Below, piece by piece: positions 36,206 through 45,296 of a stretch of 64,000 nt of DNA. This stretch comes from Alistipes sp. ZOR0009 (lineage in GTDB: Bacteria > Bacteroidota > Bacteroidia > Bacteroidales > ZOR0009): positions 1 through 64,000 of the forward strand of contig NZ_JTLD01000017.1 of NCBI RefSeq assembly GCF_000798815.1, given 5' to 3'. The stretch's first letter is position 1; each line of letters starts with the position of its first letter. The notes beneath the pieces are model-generated. The model worked only from the letters and a program-made list of their open reading frames with translations, made no database searches and had not been told where the DNA came from. The position numbers were made by a program, and so were the translations under genes.

Positions 36206-37381
36206 TCATTCTTTCATATTTTCATTTTTCATTAAACTAAAAGGTAGTATTTGCTTATGCTGAATTTCTCTCTTAAACCATAACCCAAAAACAGGATCTA
36301 CAAGGGTTACCTTTTGAGAACTTACATCAACAATCTCTTTATCTGCTAACGCCTTCTTAATTCGGGTAACATTGGGCGATGTACCAAAGTTATACTTTGC
36401 TATTACATCCTTTTTGGTGAACTCCGAGCTTAAGCCATCGCATACCGCTCTTAGGAAGTTTAGCTGATAGCCTGTTAGGTATTCCACATCGCGCTGAAAG
36501 AGCATCGAATTTTGATTTAGCAAATCGTCTAAACCTAAGCAGAAGCTCTCGTTGTCAACCCTATTTTCGGATCTCAGCCAGATTAACCAGGAGAGCTGCT
36601 GAACGTACGAGGAGTGGTTATCTACCATTTCGCAGATCAACCGAGCGTAGCTCTCGTCTATTTCTTTTCCGCTACTCGAAAATCTACCTACGATATAATC
36701 TACCCAGCTATCTGTGCTAATCTTTGGCAGGTACAGCACATCTCCGAATTTGTAGAATGGTAAGCTTCTTTTCTCGAAAAGCAAGCTCATAAGGTGCTTT
36801 TTGCTCCCAAACAGGCAGTAGGAAACCGCAGTCTGATGTTGCCAAACGCTTCGTAGCCTTTTCTGAAAAGTTACAGGTTCTTCGAAATCCATCACCTGCT
36901 GAAACTCGTCAATACAAACAACTACCCGAACCCCCTTCTTTAGCGCAATTTTCTCCGGTAACGATAGAATCTCATCTACCGCTTCACGCTTTTCATCGAG
37001 CTCTAGCCCTACCGAAAAGTCAACGTTTGGATCGGTTCCCATCGAAATAGTAGGACGTACGCGCGATAGGAAACTTTTGGTGTTTTCTACCCATTCCTCC
37101 CATTTCGATGAGGTTTGCTTTATTACCGCGGTTGCAAAGCCATTGTAGAATTCTGCCTCGGTACGATGCGAAAAGACATCTAGAAACACCACTTTTACAC
37201 CTCGTTCCTCTGCCATCTTACCCACCTTTCGAACCAACGAGGTTTTACCCCAACGACGGGGGGATATCAGCACCGTATTTACGCCGCTCAAAAAGTTGGC
37301 CAACAATCTTTTCGCTTCGTCCTGTCGATCCGTAAAGTTACCGCCAGCAGCAGCAACTCCAAACACAAACGGCTTATCCAT
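36206..37381 (-). CDS. AAA+ ATPase, archaeal-type family, intact
   Basis: A 391-residue ATPase. Walker A is SPRRWGKTSLV (about residues 40-50) with the SPRR pattern characteristic of this family, Walker B is VVCIDEFQQVM (about 157-167), and a sensor-like stretch FGSKKHLMSLLF follows. The C-terminal 100 residues form a winged helix ending in DPVFGLWF. Function is unknown; these genes are often multiplied in Bacteroidetes and archaeal genomes and found without a fixed partner. It is a divergent paralogue of the broken gene at 33322-34448. Four 15-bp tandem repeats lie 46 bp upstream of its ATG. Confidence 0.8.
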   Translation of the reverse strand: MDKPFVFGVAAAGGNFTDRQDEAKRLLANFLSGVNTVLISPRRWGKTSLVRKVGKMAEERGVKVVFLDVFSHRTEAEFYNGFATAVIKQTSSKWEEWVENTKSFLSRVRPTISMGTDPNVDFSVGLELDEKREAVDEILSLPEKIALKKGVRVVVCIDEFQQVMDFEEPVTFQKRLRSVWQHQTAVSYCLFGSKKHLMSLLFEKRSLPFYKFGDVLYLPKISTDSWVDYIVGRFSSSGKEIDESYARLICEMVDNHSSYVQQLSWLIWLRSENRVDNESFCLGLDDLLNQNSMLFQRDVEYLTGYQLNFLRAVCDGLSSEFTKKDVIAKYNFGTSPNVTRIKKALADKEIVDVSSQKVTLVDPVFGLWFKREIQHKQILPFSLMKNENMKE

Positions 37382-37426
37382 AAACTTCGGAATTAAGGTA
37401 TCTACTACAAATATACATATTTTACT

Positions 37427-37486
37427 AACAATAATGTTTGTAACAATAATGTTTGTAACAATAATGTTTGTAACAAGAATGTTTGT
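37427..37486. repeat. Four tandem 15-bp repeats (iteron-like)
   Basis: AACAATAATGTTTGT is repeated at 37427, 37442, 37457 and, with one change, at 37472. Each unit contains the inverted half-sites AACA and TGTT separated by four bases. The array is upstream of the intact ATPase gene, between promoter and start, so it could bind a regulator. Confidence 0.85.
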
Positions 37487-37805
37487 AAAATTTTATAATG
37501 CATATACGTTTATTTACAGGTAGTTAGCAAGGAATTGGGACCAGTTACGGGTGACAAGAATCGTGAAGTGTGACGCGTGACAAGAATTTTTTCATTTTTC
37601 ATTCTCTCATTTTTTCCAGAACACGTTGCATTTTCAACTCGCTATTACGGTAATGTAAGGGAGATATTCTAGCGATTTTGTCGTTTACATTACGGCTATA
37701 CTAGCCTCAAAATTGTACGAGTTACGGCTTGTCATTCGGGGAGTAAGGCCTAGTGATACGGACTATTATTGCCTAGCATTTATGGTGTATTCAATGGATA
37801 AAATA

Positions 37806-37832
37806 AAAAAGGGTGCCTCCAACGAAGCACCC
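37806..37832 (-). terminator. Terminator downstream of the Wzi-like gene
   Basis: GGGTGC (37811-37816) pairs with GCACCC (37827-37832); on the minus strand the stem is followed by a T6 run. It lies 100 bp past the stop of the Wzi-like gene and would end the polysaccharide operon. Confidence 0.75.
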
Positions 37833-37932
37833 TAGACTATATGCTGAAAATATTTTATAAGCTCCAGTAGTTAAATTTATCCTTTAAGGTAGGATAAATA
37901 CCTTTTTTACCATAATAAGTAAGGGACTTACT

Positions 37933-39537
37933 TTAAAATCCAAAATTAATACCTCCAAAAATTGTGGTCGTTTTTCCCTGCATAAATTTTGGAGTGTACA
38001 GGTTTACATCAGCCCCTTTTATATCACTTCTTTCAGCACCAAGGTTGATGTAAAGATCGTTAATAGGCTGATAGGTAATACTGCCTACCACTGCTTTGCG
38101 TTGCCAGCGAACTTCGGATATAAACTCCTTACCCCAAGCACCTGCTTTTTTCAGTATGTAATTTGGTCCTTTTCGTACATTAACGAGTTCCATGCTAATT
38201 TGAAGGTTGTACAACGGTTTATAGAAAATTTTACCGTATAGTTCATCAGCATTATCTCTTAAATAGTGTCCGAAATTTGAATTGTTGGTTGCAAATGTTT
38301 GTTCATCAACCCAGTGATTGTAGGCATAAGGATTAGTTCGGGTATATTCTGATACGAAACCAATGTTATTTATGGGCCAGTTGGTTAAAGAAAAACCGCC
38401 TTTTAAGCTAACTTGATTTGATTGTTCCGATTTATTGAACATTCTGGATAAGCCTATTTCATCGATAAAAAGAGTGCTGTATATGCTAAGCCCTTTTATT
38501 GGTCGTAACTTTATATCTAAGAACATTTGCGAGTTCTGATCGGTATTATCAGTAAGATTACTATACCAGTGATCTACTGCCTTAAAAAACATTATTGGAA
38601 TAAAATAGGGTAATTGGGGTGTTCTGTAGCTGTAAATAACTGAGCTACCTATCGAAAAATCTATCCATTTAGTAGGACGTATTGTAGCCATATTGGCAGC
38701 CACATATTTACCGCAATATTCCCATCTAGGTTTATAGTTGCTTTTTGATATAGTAGATGAGTCTATTACATTAGAAACCAACCATCCATGAAAGTAGCTG
38801 AAATCAAGCCATTTTGTAGGTGATACTCTTAACTTAATCATGGCAAAAGAAGGGCTATGACCCGAGAAAATATTGGTACCGTTGTAGCCGCTACCCCACT
38901 CTACATTCTCTTTGACTAGAGAAATAGAGCCCCATTTCCAGCTATAGGATATGCCTCCATTTATTTCGTTGAATTCTATGGAACTATCAGCTTTGTTATA
39001 CTTTACTACTGCTCCTCTTTGTTGAGTAAGGTAGCTACTTTTTCGTAATGCGCTACTTTCGTAGCTATCCCTAAGGTTTACATAGTAGCTCCAACCTTTA
39101 CCAATGGTTCCATAAACTTCAGCACCCGAATAGCGTCCATAAACCCTATCGTTGCTATTTTTATATCCATATACGCCTAGAATGGGGTTTATGGTTACAG
39201 AAAAGTTAGTATCGCGATAGTAGAATACATCAAATCTTTTTTTCTTTGGCTTATAACCATCAATATCCTTATAGTAATCATTAAGATAAAATTCTAACTC
39301 CTTTATTTGACGGTTTGTTAAGCTGCTTTTTTTGTTATTTGCCTGTAAAAGCCACTCTCCTACTTGTTTGCGTGAGTATGGTTTTATTATGGTATTTGCA
39401 TCAATAATACGGGAAATAGTAAGCTCATCAATAAAATCATATATACCTTTATTTTCGATACTTATAGCTATATCTTGACCGTAGGATGCTGATAAGGAAA
39501 AGAGTGATACTATAAAAGCAAGTAAAAGTCGATTCAT
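37933..39537 (-). CDS. Capsule assembly Wzi-like outer-membrane protein
   Basis: A 534-residue protein with a signal peptide (residues 1-20) and a long series of alternating aromatic/hydrophobic strands ending in GGINFGF, as for an outer-membrane barrel. The N-terminal helical segment and motifs such as VKENVEWGSGYNGTNIFSG fit the capsule-assembly Wzi family. Wzi helps anchor the exported polysaccharide at the cell surface. It is the last gene of the minus-strand polysaccharide operon, 92 bp after the dehydratase gene and followed by a terminator. ATG start. Confidence 0.75.
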   Translation of the reverse strand: MNRLLLAFIVSLFSLSASYGQDIAISIENKGIYDFIDELTISRIIDANTIIKPYSRKQVGEWLLQANNKKSSLTNRQIKELEFYLNDYYKDIDGYKPKKKRFDVFYYRDTNFSVTINPILGVYGYKNSNDRVYGRYSGAEVYGTIGKGWSYYVNLRDSYESSALRKSSYLTQQRGAVVKYNKADSSIEFNEINGGISYSWKWGSISLVKENVEWGSGYNGTNIFSGHSPSFAMIKLRVSPTKWLDFSYFHGWLVSNVIDSSTISKSNYKPRWEYCGKYVAANMATIRPTKWIDFSIGSSVIYSYRTPQLPYFIPIMFFKAVDHWYSNLTDNTDQNSQMFLDIKLRPIKGLSIYSTLFIDEIGLSRMFNKSEQSNQVSLKGGFSLTNWPINNIGFVSEYTRTNPYAYNHWVDEQTFATNNSNFGHYLRDNADELYGKIFYKPLYNLQISMELVNVRKGPNYILKKAGAWGKEFISEVRWQRKAVVGSITYQPINDLYINLGAERSDIKGADVNLYTPKFMQGKTTTIFGGINFGF

Positions 39538-39629
39538 TAAATTGCTGCTTTTTATTGGATATTATTTTGCTAATCTAGCTGATTAATTTGTATTTATATA
39601 TGAATTAGTGAATTGTTTAAGTGTATGCG

Positions 39630-41582
39630 TTAACTTAGAAGTACAGATTCAAGTTGCTCCTGTTTTACCTCTATATCGAGGGATTCATATATGGAGTTAT
39701 TGCTTTTATACTCAGGGACAATCTCCTTCATTAGCCGTACCACCTCTATTTTATTACCATTGTTGGCTTCTGCTATTAGGTTGCTTACTAAATGGCTAAC
39801 TTTTTCGTATGGCATGGTATTTACCTTGGCAATCATTATTTTTTCGTTGTAGGTTGGTTGCGTATTTTCGCTTGAGGTAAGTAGCTCCTCGTAAAGCTTT
39901 TCGCCTGGACGCAACCCTGTTTCTACAATTTTAATGTCAGTATCAGGCTTTAATCCCGATAGCTTAACCATTCTAACCGCTAAATCATAAATTTTTACCG
40001 GTCTACCCATATCAAAAACAAATACCTCTCCTCCATTACCCATACTTCCCGCCTCTAGCACAAGGCTACATGCTTCTGGGATGGTCATAAAGTAGCGGAT
40101 AATATCGCGATGGGTTATGGTTATGGGGCCACCTTTGGCTATTTGTTTCTTAAAAATGGGGACTACCGACCCATTAGATCCAAGAACGTTGCCAAAACGG
40201 GTGGTAACCATTTTAGTATTACCTCCTTGTTGGAGGTGATTTGTGAATAGCGCATTAACATACTGTTCGGCAATGCGTTTGGATGCTCCCATAACGTTGG
40301 TTGGATTCACAGCCTTATCGGTTGACACCATTACCATTTTTTTTACCGAATGCTTTACACACAAATCGGCTACATTTTTCGATCCTAAGACGTTGGCAAG
40401 TATAGCTTCTTCGGGATAATCTTCCATTAGAGGAACATGCTTATAGGCAGCAGCATGGAATACTATATCTGGTTGGTATTCTTCAAAAGCTCTTTCTAAC
40501 TTTTTGATATTGCGTACGTCACCAATTATACAAGTCAGGTTGGTGTTTGGATATTTTTCTGCAATCTCGAGACTTATGCTGTGTAAAGGAGATTCTGCCG
40601 AATCGAAAATTACGACATCGCACTTATACTTACAAAGCTGGCGTACAATTTCACTTCCAATAGAACCTGCGCCACCCGTAACCATCACTGTACGATGGTA
40701 GAAGAGCGTTTCTAATGGTTTGGTGTCTCGTTCTATCACATCCCTATTTAAAAGATCTTCTATTTGAATGCGATGTACGTTGCTGCTAAAGTTTACATTT
40801 CCGTCAAACGAAGATATTTCGGATACCATCATATCAACGTCGTTGTTAAGGCAATCTTCGCTTAGGCCATTTAACGTTGCCAGATCATTTCGGAGTATGA
40901 GTAGGGTTTTTGTCTTGTACTTACTTGCAATATAACCGATATTGTTGTTGTAGGAAATTACAGGAACGTTAGAAATTCTCATCCCATTCATTTTGCCTGT
41001 TTTATCTAGCAGCACTACAGGTATGTAGCTGCTTCGGCTATCAGCAAGCATAAGCTTTACAAAATCAGCATGTCCTTCGTTATTGAAAAGTATAATTGTA
41101 CGTTTTTGGGTATCCTTTTTATTTTGCCAGTAGCTGTAGGTAAATCTGACTGCCTTACGAAAAGTAAAAAGTAGCGTAAAGGTACAGAAGACCCAAAAAA
41201 CGATTACCCCTTCGTTTGATTGGAAATTCTCTTCTACAAGCTTTAGCTTGATGTTGAAAAGGTAGAAGGTTACTCCTCCAAAAATAACCATTACAACAAG
41301 GCGCAGAGTGTCGTAAACGCCAGAAAAGCGAATTATACCAGAAAATGTTTGGAATAGTAAAGTTGCAAGAATAAATATTCCAATGTAAAGTAGTGATAGG
41401 TACTGAAACGTTGGGTTAGTATTAAAATCGAGCATTATACTCTGCCATAAAAAAGTAGCCGTGAAAAAAGAGGCTGCAATTAATGTGCAATCTACTATAA
41501 ATACAGCCCATTTGGGCATGTAATTATTGCTAATAACCCTAGTAAGCCATTTGGCTACTTTTTGATTTAAACTTTCATCCAT
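39630..41582 (-). CDS. Membrane-bound UDP-sugar 4,6-dehydratase (PglF/WbpM-like)
   Basis: A 650-residue protein. Four N-terminal membrane helices (about residues 24-145) precede a CoA-binding-like domain and then the SDR catalytic domain with TGGAGSIG at 302-309. The catalytic region reads VSTDKAVNPTNVMGASKR; it has Met in place of the usual catalytic Tyr, as in WbpM/PglF dehydratases. The expected reaction converts UDP-GlcNAc to UDP-4-keto-6-deoxy-GlcNAc. The next genes upstream are an aminotransferase, an acetyltransferase and a PglC-like transferase, so the product is likely a bacillosamine-type sugar. Full length, ATG start. Confidence 0.9.
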   Translation of the reverse strand: MDESLNQKVAKWLTRVISNNYMPKWAVFIVDCTLIAASFFTATFLWQSIMLDFNTNPTFQYLSLLYIGIFILATLLFQTFSGIIRFSGVYDTLRLVVMVIFGGVTFYLFNIKLKLVEENFQSNEGVIVFWVFCTFTLLFTFRKAVRFTYSYWQNKKDTQKRTIILFNNEGHADFVKLMLADSRSSYIPVVLLDKTGKMNGMRISNVPVISYNNNIGYIASKYKTKTLLILRNDLATLNGLSEDCLNNDVDMMVSEISSFDGNVNFSSNVHRIQIEDLLNRDVIERDTKPLETLFYHRTVMVTGGAGSIGSEIVRQLCKYKCDVVIFDSAESPLHSISLEIAEKYPNTNLTCIIGDVRNIKKLERAFEEYQPDIVFHAAAYKHVPLMEDYPEEAILANVLGSKNVADLCVKHSVKKMVMVSTDKAVNPTNVMGASKRIAEQYVNALFTNHLQQGGNTKMVTTRFGNVLGSNGSVVPIFKKQIAKGGPITITHRDIIRYFMTIPEACSLVLEAGSMGNGGEVFVFDMGRPVKIYDLAVRMVKLSGLKPDTDIKIVETGLRPGEKLYEELLTSSENTQPTYNEKIMIAKVNTMPYEKVSHLVSNLIAEANNGNKIEVVRLMKEIVPEYKSNNSIYESLDIEVKQEQLESVLLS

Positions 41583-41667
41583 AATATTCCCTTAGTTAAA
41601 TATCCAACAGCAGCAGAATCTTACTATTTTATGCTAAATTCCCTATATAAATACAAGCGACATGTAG

Positions 41668-42834
41668 CTACAATTTATTCAAAATGATGCTAATAACCCT
41701 ATTTTGCTCCTCGTTAGTCATGTTGCTACCTGATGGTAGGCACAGGCCGTTTTCAAATAGTTTTTCTGATGTGCCGTTACCATAAAAAGGACAATCGGCA
41801 AATACAGGTTGCATGTGCATAGGTTTCCAGAGTGGGCGGCTCTCTATATTTTCTTCTTGAAGTGCAAGTCTGATATCTTCTCGTGTGACACCACATTTTT
41901 CAGCGTCAATTTGTATGGCTGTAAGCCAGTGATTTGAAAAGAATTTCTCGTTTGGCTCGCTAAGAAACTCGATAGCAGTGTCCTTAAAAGCTTCCCTATA
42001 GATAGCATTAATTTTCCTACGTAGAGCAACTCTATCATTTAGAACCAGCATTTGTCCTCTTCCAATACCAGCAACAATATTACTCATGCGGTAGTTGTAG
42101 CCAATTTGGGTATGCTCGTAATGAGGAGCATTGTCGCGCGCTTGCGTAGATAGGAAACGCGCTTGCTTAATATATGACTCTGAATTTGATACGAGCGCTC
42201 CTCCTCCTGATGTGGTGATTATTTTGTTGCCATTAAATGAAAGTACTCCCATTACTCCAAATGTGCCACAGCCCTCTCCTTTGTATGTGGATCCCAAAGC
42301 TTCTGCGGCATCTTCAATAACTGGAATTTGGTACCTATTGGCAACAGCCATCACTTCGTCAACTTTGTAGGGCATACCGTAGAGATGTACGGCTATTATA
42401 GCTTTTGGTTTTTTGCCGGTAACTTTGATTCTATCTTCGATGGCTCTCTCTAGCTGGACTGGACAAATATTCCAAGTCTCCCGATCACTATCTACAAATA
42501 TGGGTTTTGCGCCCAAGTAGGTAATTGGATTTGCAGAAGCAGAAAAGGTCATGCTTTGGCAGATTACCTCGTCACCTGTTTTTACGTTTAACATAATCAT
42601 TGCAAGATGAAGCGCAGCTGTACCTGCGCTCAATGCTGCTACATGAATAGTTTGCTTATTGTCACTATTATTTGAGGCAATATTGCTATTGGATAGATAT
42701 TTAGATAGGTCTTCCTCAAAGCCATCAACATTGGCACCTAGCGGAGCTACCCAGTTGGTGTCAAAAGCCTCCTTTACAAATTCCATTTCCCTTCCTCCCA
42801 TATGGGGAGATGACAGCCAAATCTTACTCTTCAT
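41668..42834 (-). CDS. PLP-dependent sugar aminotransferase (PglE-like)
   Basis: A 388-residue DegT/DnrJ/EryC1/StrS-family enzyme. The PLP-binding lysine is Lys204 in SFNGNKIITTSGGG, and the DAAEALGS motif (175-182) positions the cofactor ring. The SFNGNK form is the one found in PglE-type UDP-4-keto-sugar aminotransferases. It would aminate the C4 keto group made by the neighbouring dehydratase, using glutamate. It lies between the dehydratase (85 bp downstream) and the acetyltransferase (109 bp upstream). ATG start. Confidence 0.9.
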   Translation of the reverse strand: MKSKIWLSSPHMGGREMEFVKEAFDTNWVAPLGANVDGFEEDLSKYLSNSNIASNNSDNKQTIHVAALSAGTAALHLAMIMLNVKTGDEVICQSMTFSASANPITYLGAKPIFVDSDRETWNICPVQLERAIEDRIKVTGKKPKAIIAVHLYGMPYKVDEVMAVANRYQIPVIEDAAEALGSTYKGEGCGTFGVMGVLSFNGNKIITTSGGGALVSNSESYIKQARFLSTQARDNAPHYEHTQIGYNYRMSNIVAGIGRGQMLVLNDRVALRRKINAIYREAFKDTAIEFLSEPNEKFFSNHWLTAIQIDAEKCGVTREDIRLALQEENIESRPLWKPMHMQPVFADCPFYGNGTSEKLFENGLCLPSGSNMTNEEQNRVISIILNKL

Positions 42835-42943
42835 TGTTTATATTTTTTAGCCACGATTTTAAGGATTTTGGATATCCATAACTTTACAAGTCTCTTAAAA
42901 GTTATTGTAGATATATGTAAATCCGTAGCCTATGCGTGGACTA

Positions 42944-43546
42944 CTATTTTAGAATCTTAATAACACGTGCTGGGTTTCCAATAACTAGCGCATAGTCTGG
43001 TACATCTCTAACAACAACAGCTCCGGCAGCAACTAGCGCCCATTTACCTATTCTTTTACCAGGTACTACTACAGCACCTGCTCCCACCTGAGCACCTTCG
43101 CATACGGTTACGTTGCCACAAAGTGTAGCGTTGGGCGAAATATGTACGTAGTTTTCGATGGTACAGTCGTGATCGATAGATGCAGAGGTATTTATGATGC
43201 AATGATTACCAACTAAAACAGATGACTGTACAATGGCACCATGCATTATAACAGTACCATTTCCGATATTTGCATCATCGGATAGTATAGCAGATGGATG
43301 AATAGCAGTTCCGTAGTCAATATTCTGAAAATCTTCTGCAATACGCTTTCGTATCGAATTATTGCCAATAGATATTATAAGAGAATCAATCGCTTTTTTG
43401 TAATCTTTTAAAGCACCTAAAAAAGGATAACCTTTTAAATCAGTACAGTTCGGATTGTCGTCAAATAATCCATCAATAGTTACACCTTGAGCTTTCAGTA
43501 TATCAATAATTACTTTAGCATGACCACTTGCTCCTAGTAGAAACAT
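42944..43546 (-). CDS. UDP-amino-sugar N-acetyltransferase (PglD/NeuD-like)
   Basis: A 200-residue left-handed beta-helix acetyltransferase. The N-terminal Rossmann-like part starts MFLLGASGHAKVIIDIL, and imperfect hexapeptide repeats run from about residue 85. The likely catalytic histidine is in SIDHDCTIE, matching PglD His125. It would acetylate the new C4 amino group from acetyl-CoA, giving a UDP-diacetylbacillosamine-type donor. The ATG at 43546 was chosen because an earlier in-frame start at 43576 overlaps the upstream gene and precedes the fold. It begins 4 bp after the sugar transferase stop. Confidence 0.87.
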   Translation of the reverse strand: MFLLGASGHAKVIIDILKAQGVTIDGLFDDNPNCTDLKGYPFLGALKDYKKAIDSLIISIGNNSIRKRIAEDFQNIDYGTAIHPSAILSDDANIGNGTVIMHGAIVQSSVLVGNHCIINTSASIDHDCTIENYVHISPNATLCGNVTVCEGAQVGAGAVVVPGKRIGKWALVAAGAVVVRDVPDYALVIGNPARVIKILK

Positions 43547-43550
43547 ATAT

Positions 43551-44165
43551 TTATTTTTTTGTAATCTGTAAATCAAATCGCTCCATAGTTGCTGATGTAG
43601 CGGAGCTAATCCCTTCCCGTTTGAATATCTTAATGATGGTAAGCCAAAATATTTTAACGTCTAAAGCAAAAGAGAGGTTATCTACATACCAAACATCGTA
43701 CTCGAACTTCTTTTCCCACGAGATTGTATTTCTACCATTTACCTGAGCCCATCCTGTAATACCAGGTCGAACATCATGTCTACGAGCTTGTTCAGGGGTG
43801 TAATGGGCTAAATACTCTGGAAGTAAAGGGCGTGGCCCTATGAGGCTCATATCCCCTTTTAGGACGTTGATAAGCTGAGGTAACTCATCTATTGATAGCT
43901 TTCTAACAAAGAGTCCAACTTTCGTTAATCTTTTTTCATCAGATAGTAACTGACCATCGGCATTTTGTTTGTCGTTCATGGTTTTGAATTTGATGATACG
44001 AAATAGTTTGCCGTTTTTTCCCGACCGTTGCTGTATAAATAGTAGCTCTCCCCTGTTTGTAATAAGCAGGGCTAGTACTGTCGATATTGTAATGGGTAAC
44101 GATAGGAGAATGCCTGTTAGTGATACTAGAAGGTCTATTAACCTTTTTGAGGTATGGTTGTACAT
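43551..44165 (-). CDS. Undecaprenyl-phosphate sugar phosphotransferase (PglC-like)
   Basis: A 204-residue monotopic phosphoglycosyl transferase: an N-terminal hydrophobic helix with its Ser-Pro-type break (SLTGILLSLPITI), then the conserved FIQQRSGKNGKLFRIIKFKTM and the DELPQLINVLKGDMSLIGPRP block containing the catalytic Asp-Glu. The small size matches PglC, not the larger WbaP. It would transfer the phospho-sugar from UDP-diacetylbacillosamine to undecaprenyl phosphate, the committed step of the repeat unit. The ATG at 44165 was preferred over 44207. It overlaps the upstream glycosyltransferase gene by 28 bp. Confidence 0.9.
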   Translation of the reverse strand: MYNHTSKRLIDLLVSLTGILLSLPITISTVLALLITNRGELLFIQQRSGKNGKLFRIIKFKTMNDKQNADGQLLSDEKRLTKVGLFVRKLSIDELPQLINVLKGDMSLIGPRPLLPEYLAHYTPEQARRHDVRPGITGWAQVNGRNTISWEKKFEYDVWYVDNLSFALDVKIFWLTIIKIFKREGISSATSATMERFDLQITKK

Positions 44166-45295
44166 TTTTTTTCTAAAGTTTGGTACTCCCTTAAAAGTGC
44201 TTCCCAAAGAAGTTTTTGATCAAATCGTGTCTCTATCATATTGCGTGCGACTTTAGACATTCTGCTCCTCTTGTCGCTGTTTTCGAGCAATTCTATCATT
44301 GCTAAGTACAGGGTTTCTGTGTTTTTTGAAGGGATTATTATCCCATTTATGCCGTTGTTTATAATTTCGTTACAGCCGTTTATATCTGTTACTATGCAGG
44401 GTAGCTCCATTGCTCCAGCCTGTAGGACTACGTTGGGGAATCCTTCCCGGTAGCTAGGAAAAACAAAAATGTCAGAAGAATTCAGATATGGCCTAATATC
44501 TTCTTGAAAACCAACTTGTAGTATAGATTTATTAAAATTCAATAATTGGTAGCTTTCTTGTTGGAGTGGATCTAGGTCGTTTTCAAAAGATCCAACTAAA
44601 AGAAGTTTTGAGTTGGGATGATTGTTGTTTAGAATGTGGAAAGCTTGAATGAGTTCGTTTATACCTTTATCTCCAACTAATCTTCCAACGAAGCAGAATA
44701 CCACGTCGTTATCATTAATATTTAATTTTTTACGGTAATTTTCACTATATTCTTTTTTTGAAAAATATTCTAAATCAATACCATTTATACTTCCGTTTAG
44801 TATAGTATGGAGAGGTTTTTTGGTAATAGCATTATGAATAAGTTTCTCTTTTACGCCGTTGCCTTCTGGAATTACTTTTGTTGCAAAGTAGCAGCTTAGT
44901 CTCTCCATATTCACAAGAACCCATCGCAGCATTCCAGTACAGCCTTCAAATCTTAGACCTGTTACCGAATAGTAGCGGTGAGGTACGTTTGCCAACCAAG
45001 CAGCAAGCATTGATAACATGCTCGATTTAGGTGTAAAACTATGAACTAAATCAGGCTTTTCTTTTTTAAAAAAAAGATATAATTTGTAGAGGGAAAAAAG
45101 ATCATTTAAAATGCTAATTTCTCTCTTTATTTCAATTCCAACAACTCTGATATTTTCCCTTTCAGCAACTTTGTCGAGTAACTCTCCGGGAGAAGAAATA
45201 GCTGTGATATTGAAATGTTTAGAAAGATACTTCAACTGCCCTTTGAGGAGTAAGTAGAGAGAAATAGGAACGGTTGTTATTCTTATTATTTTCAT
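44138..45295 (-). CDS. Glycosyltransferase, GT4 family
   Basis: A 385-residue GT-B enzyme. The C-terminal donor domain has GRLVGDKGINELIQA and the E-x7-E-like motif in SYREGFPNVVLQAGAMELP. The N-terminal domain has the acceptor-side DLVHSFTPKSSML. In bacillosamine-type pathways the enzyme next to the PglC-like transferase usually adds the second sugar, so this is the best candidate for that step; donor is unknown. It ends inside the start of the sugar transferase gene and begins 1 bp after the next glycosyltransferase. ATG start. Confidence 0.87.
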   Translation of the reverse strand: MKIIRITTVPISLYLLLKGQLKYLSKHFNITAISSPGELLDKVAERENIRVVGIEIKREISILNDLFSLYKLYLFFKKEKPDLVHSFTPKSSMLSMLAAWLANVPHRYYSVTGLRFEGCTGMLRWVLVNMERLSCYFATKVIPEGNGVKEKLIHNAITKKPLHTILNGSINGIDLEYFSKKEYSENYRKKLNINDNDVVFCFVGRLVGDKGINELIQAFHILNNNHPNSKLLLVGSFENDLDPLQQESYQLLNFNKSILQVGFQEDIRPYLNSSDIFVFPSYREGFPNVVLQAGAMELPCIVTDINGCNEIINNGINGIIIPSKNTETLYLAMIELLENSDKRSRMSKVARNMIETRFDQKLLWEALLREYQTLEKKCTTIPQKG

Positions 45296-45296
45296 T

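Larger units (their letters stand above)
37382..37932. other. Repeat-rich intergenic region
   Basis: No gene seen in 551 bases. Contents: the tandem 15-mers (37427-37486), two copies of a GTGACAAGAAT word (37551 and 37578) that also occurs left of the ATPase gene at 36105, an inverted repeat TAATGTAA / TTACATTA (37651-37692), and the wzi terminator. Confidence 0.5.

Noticed and set aside
42964-42969. CACGTG in the acetyltransferase gene as a parS core
   Set aside because: Flanking bases do not match parS.
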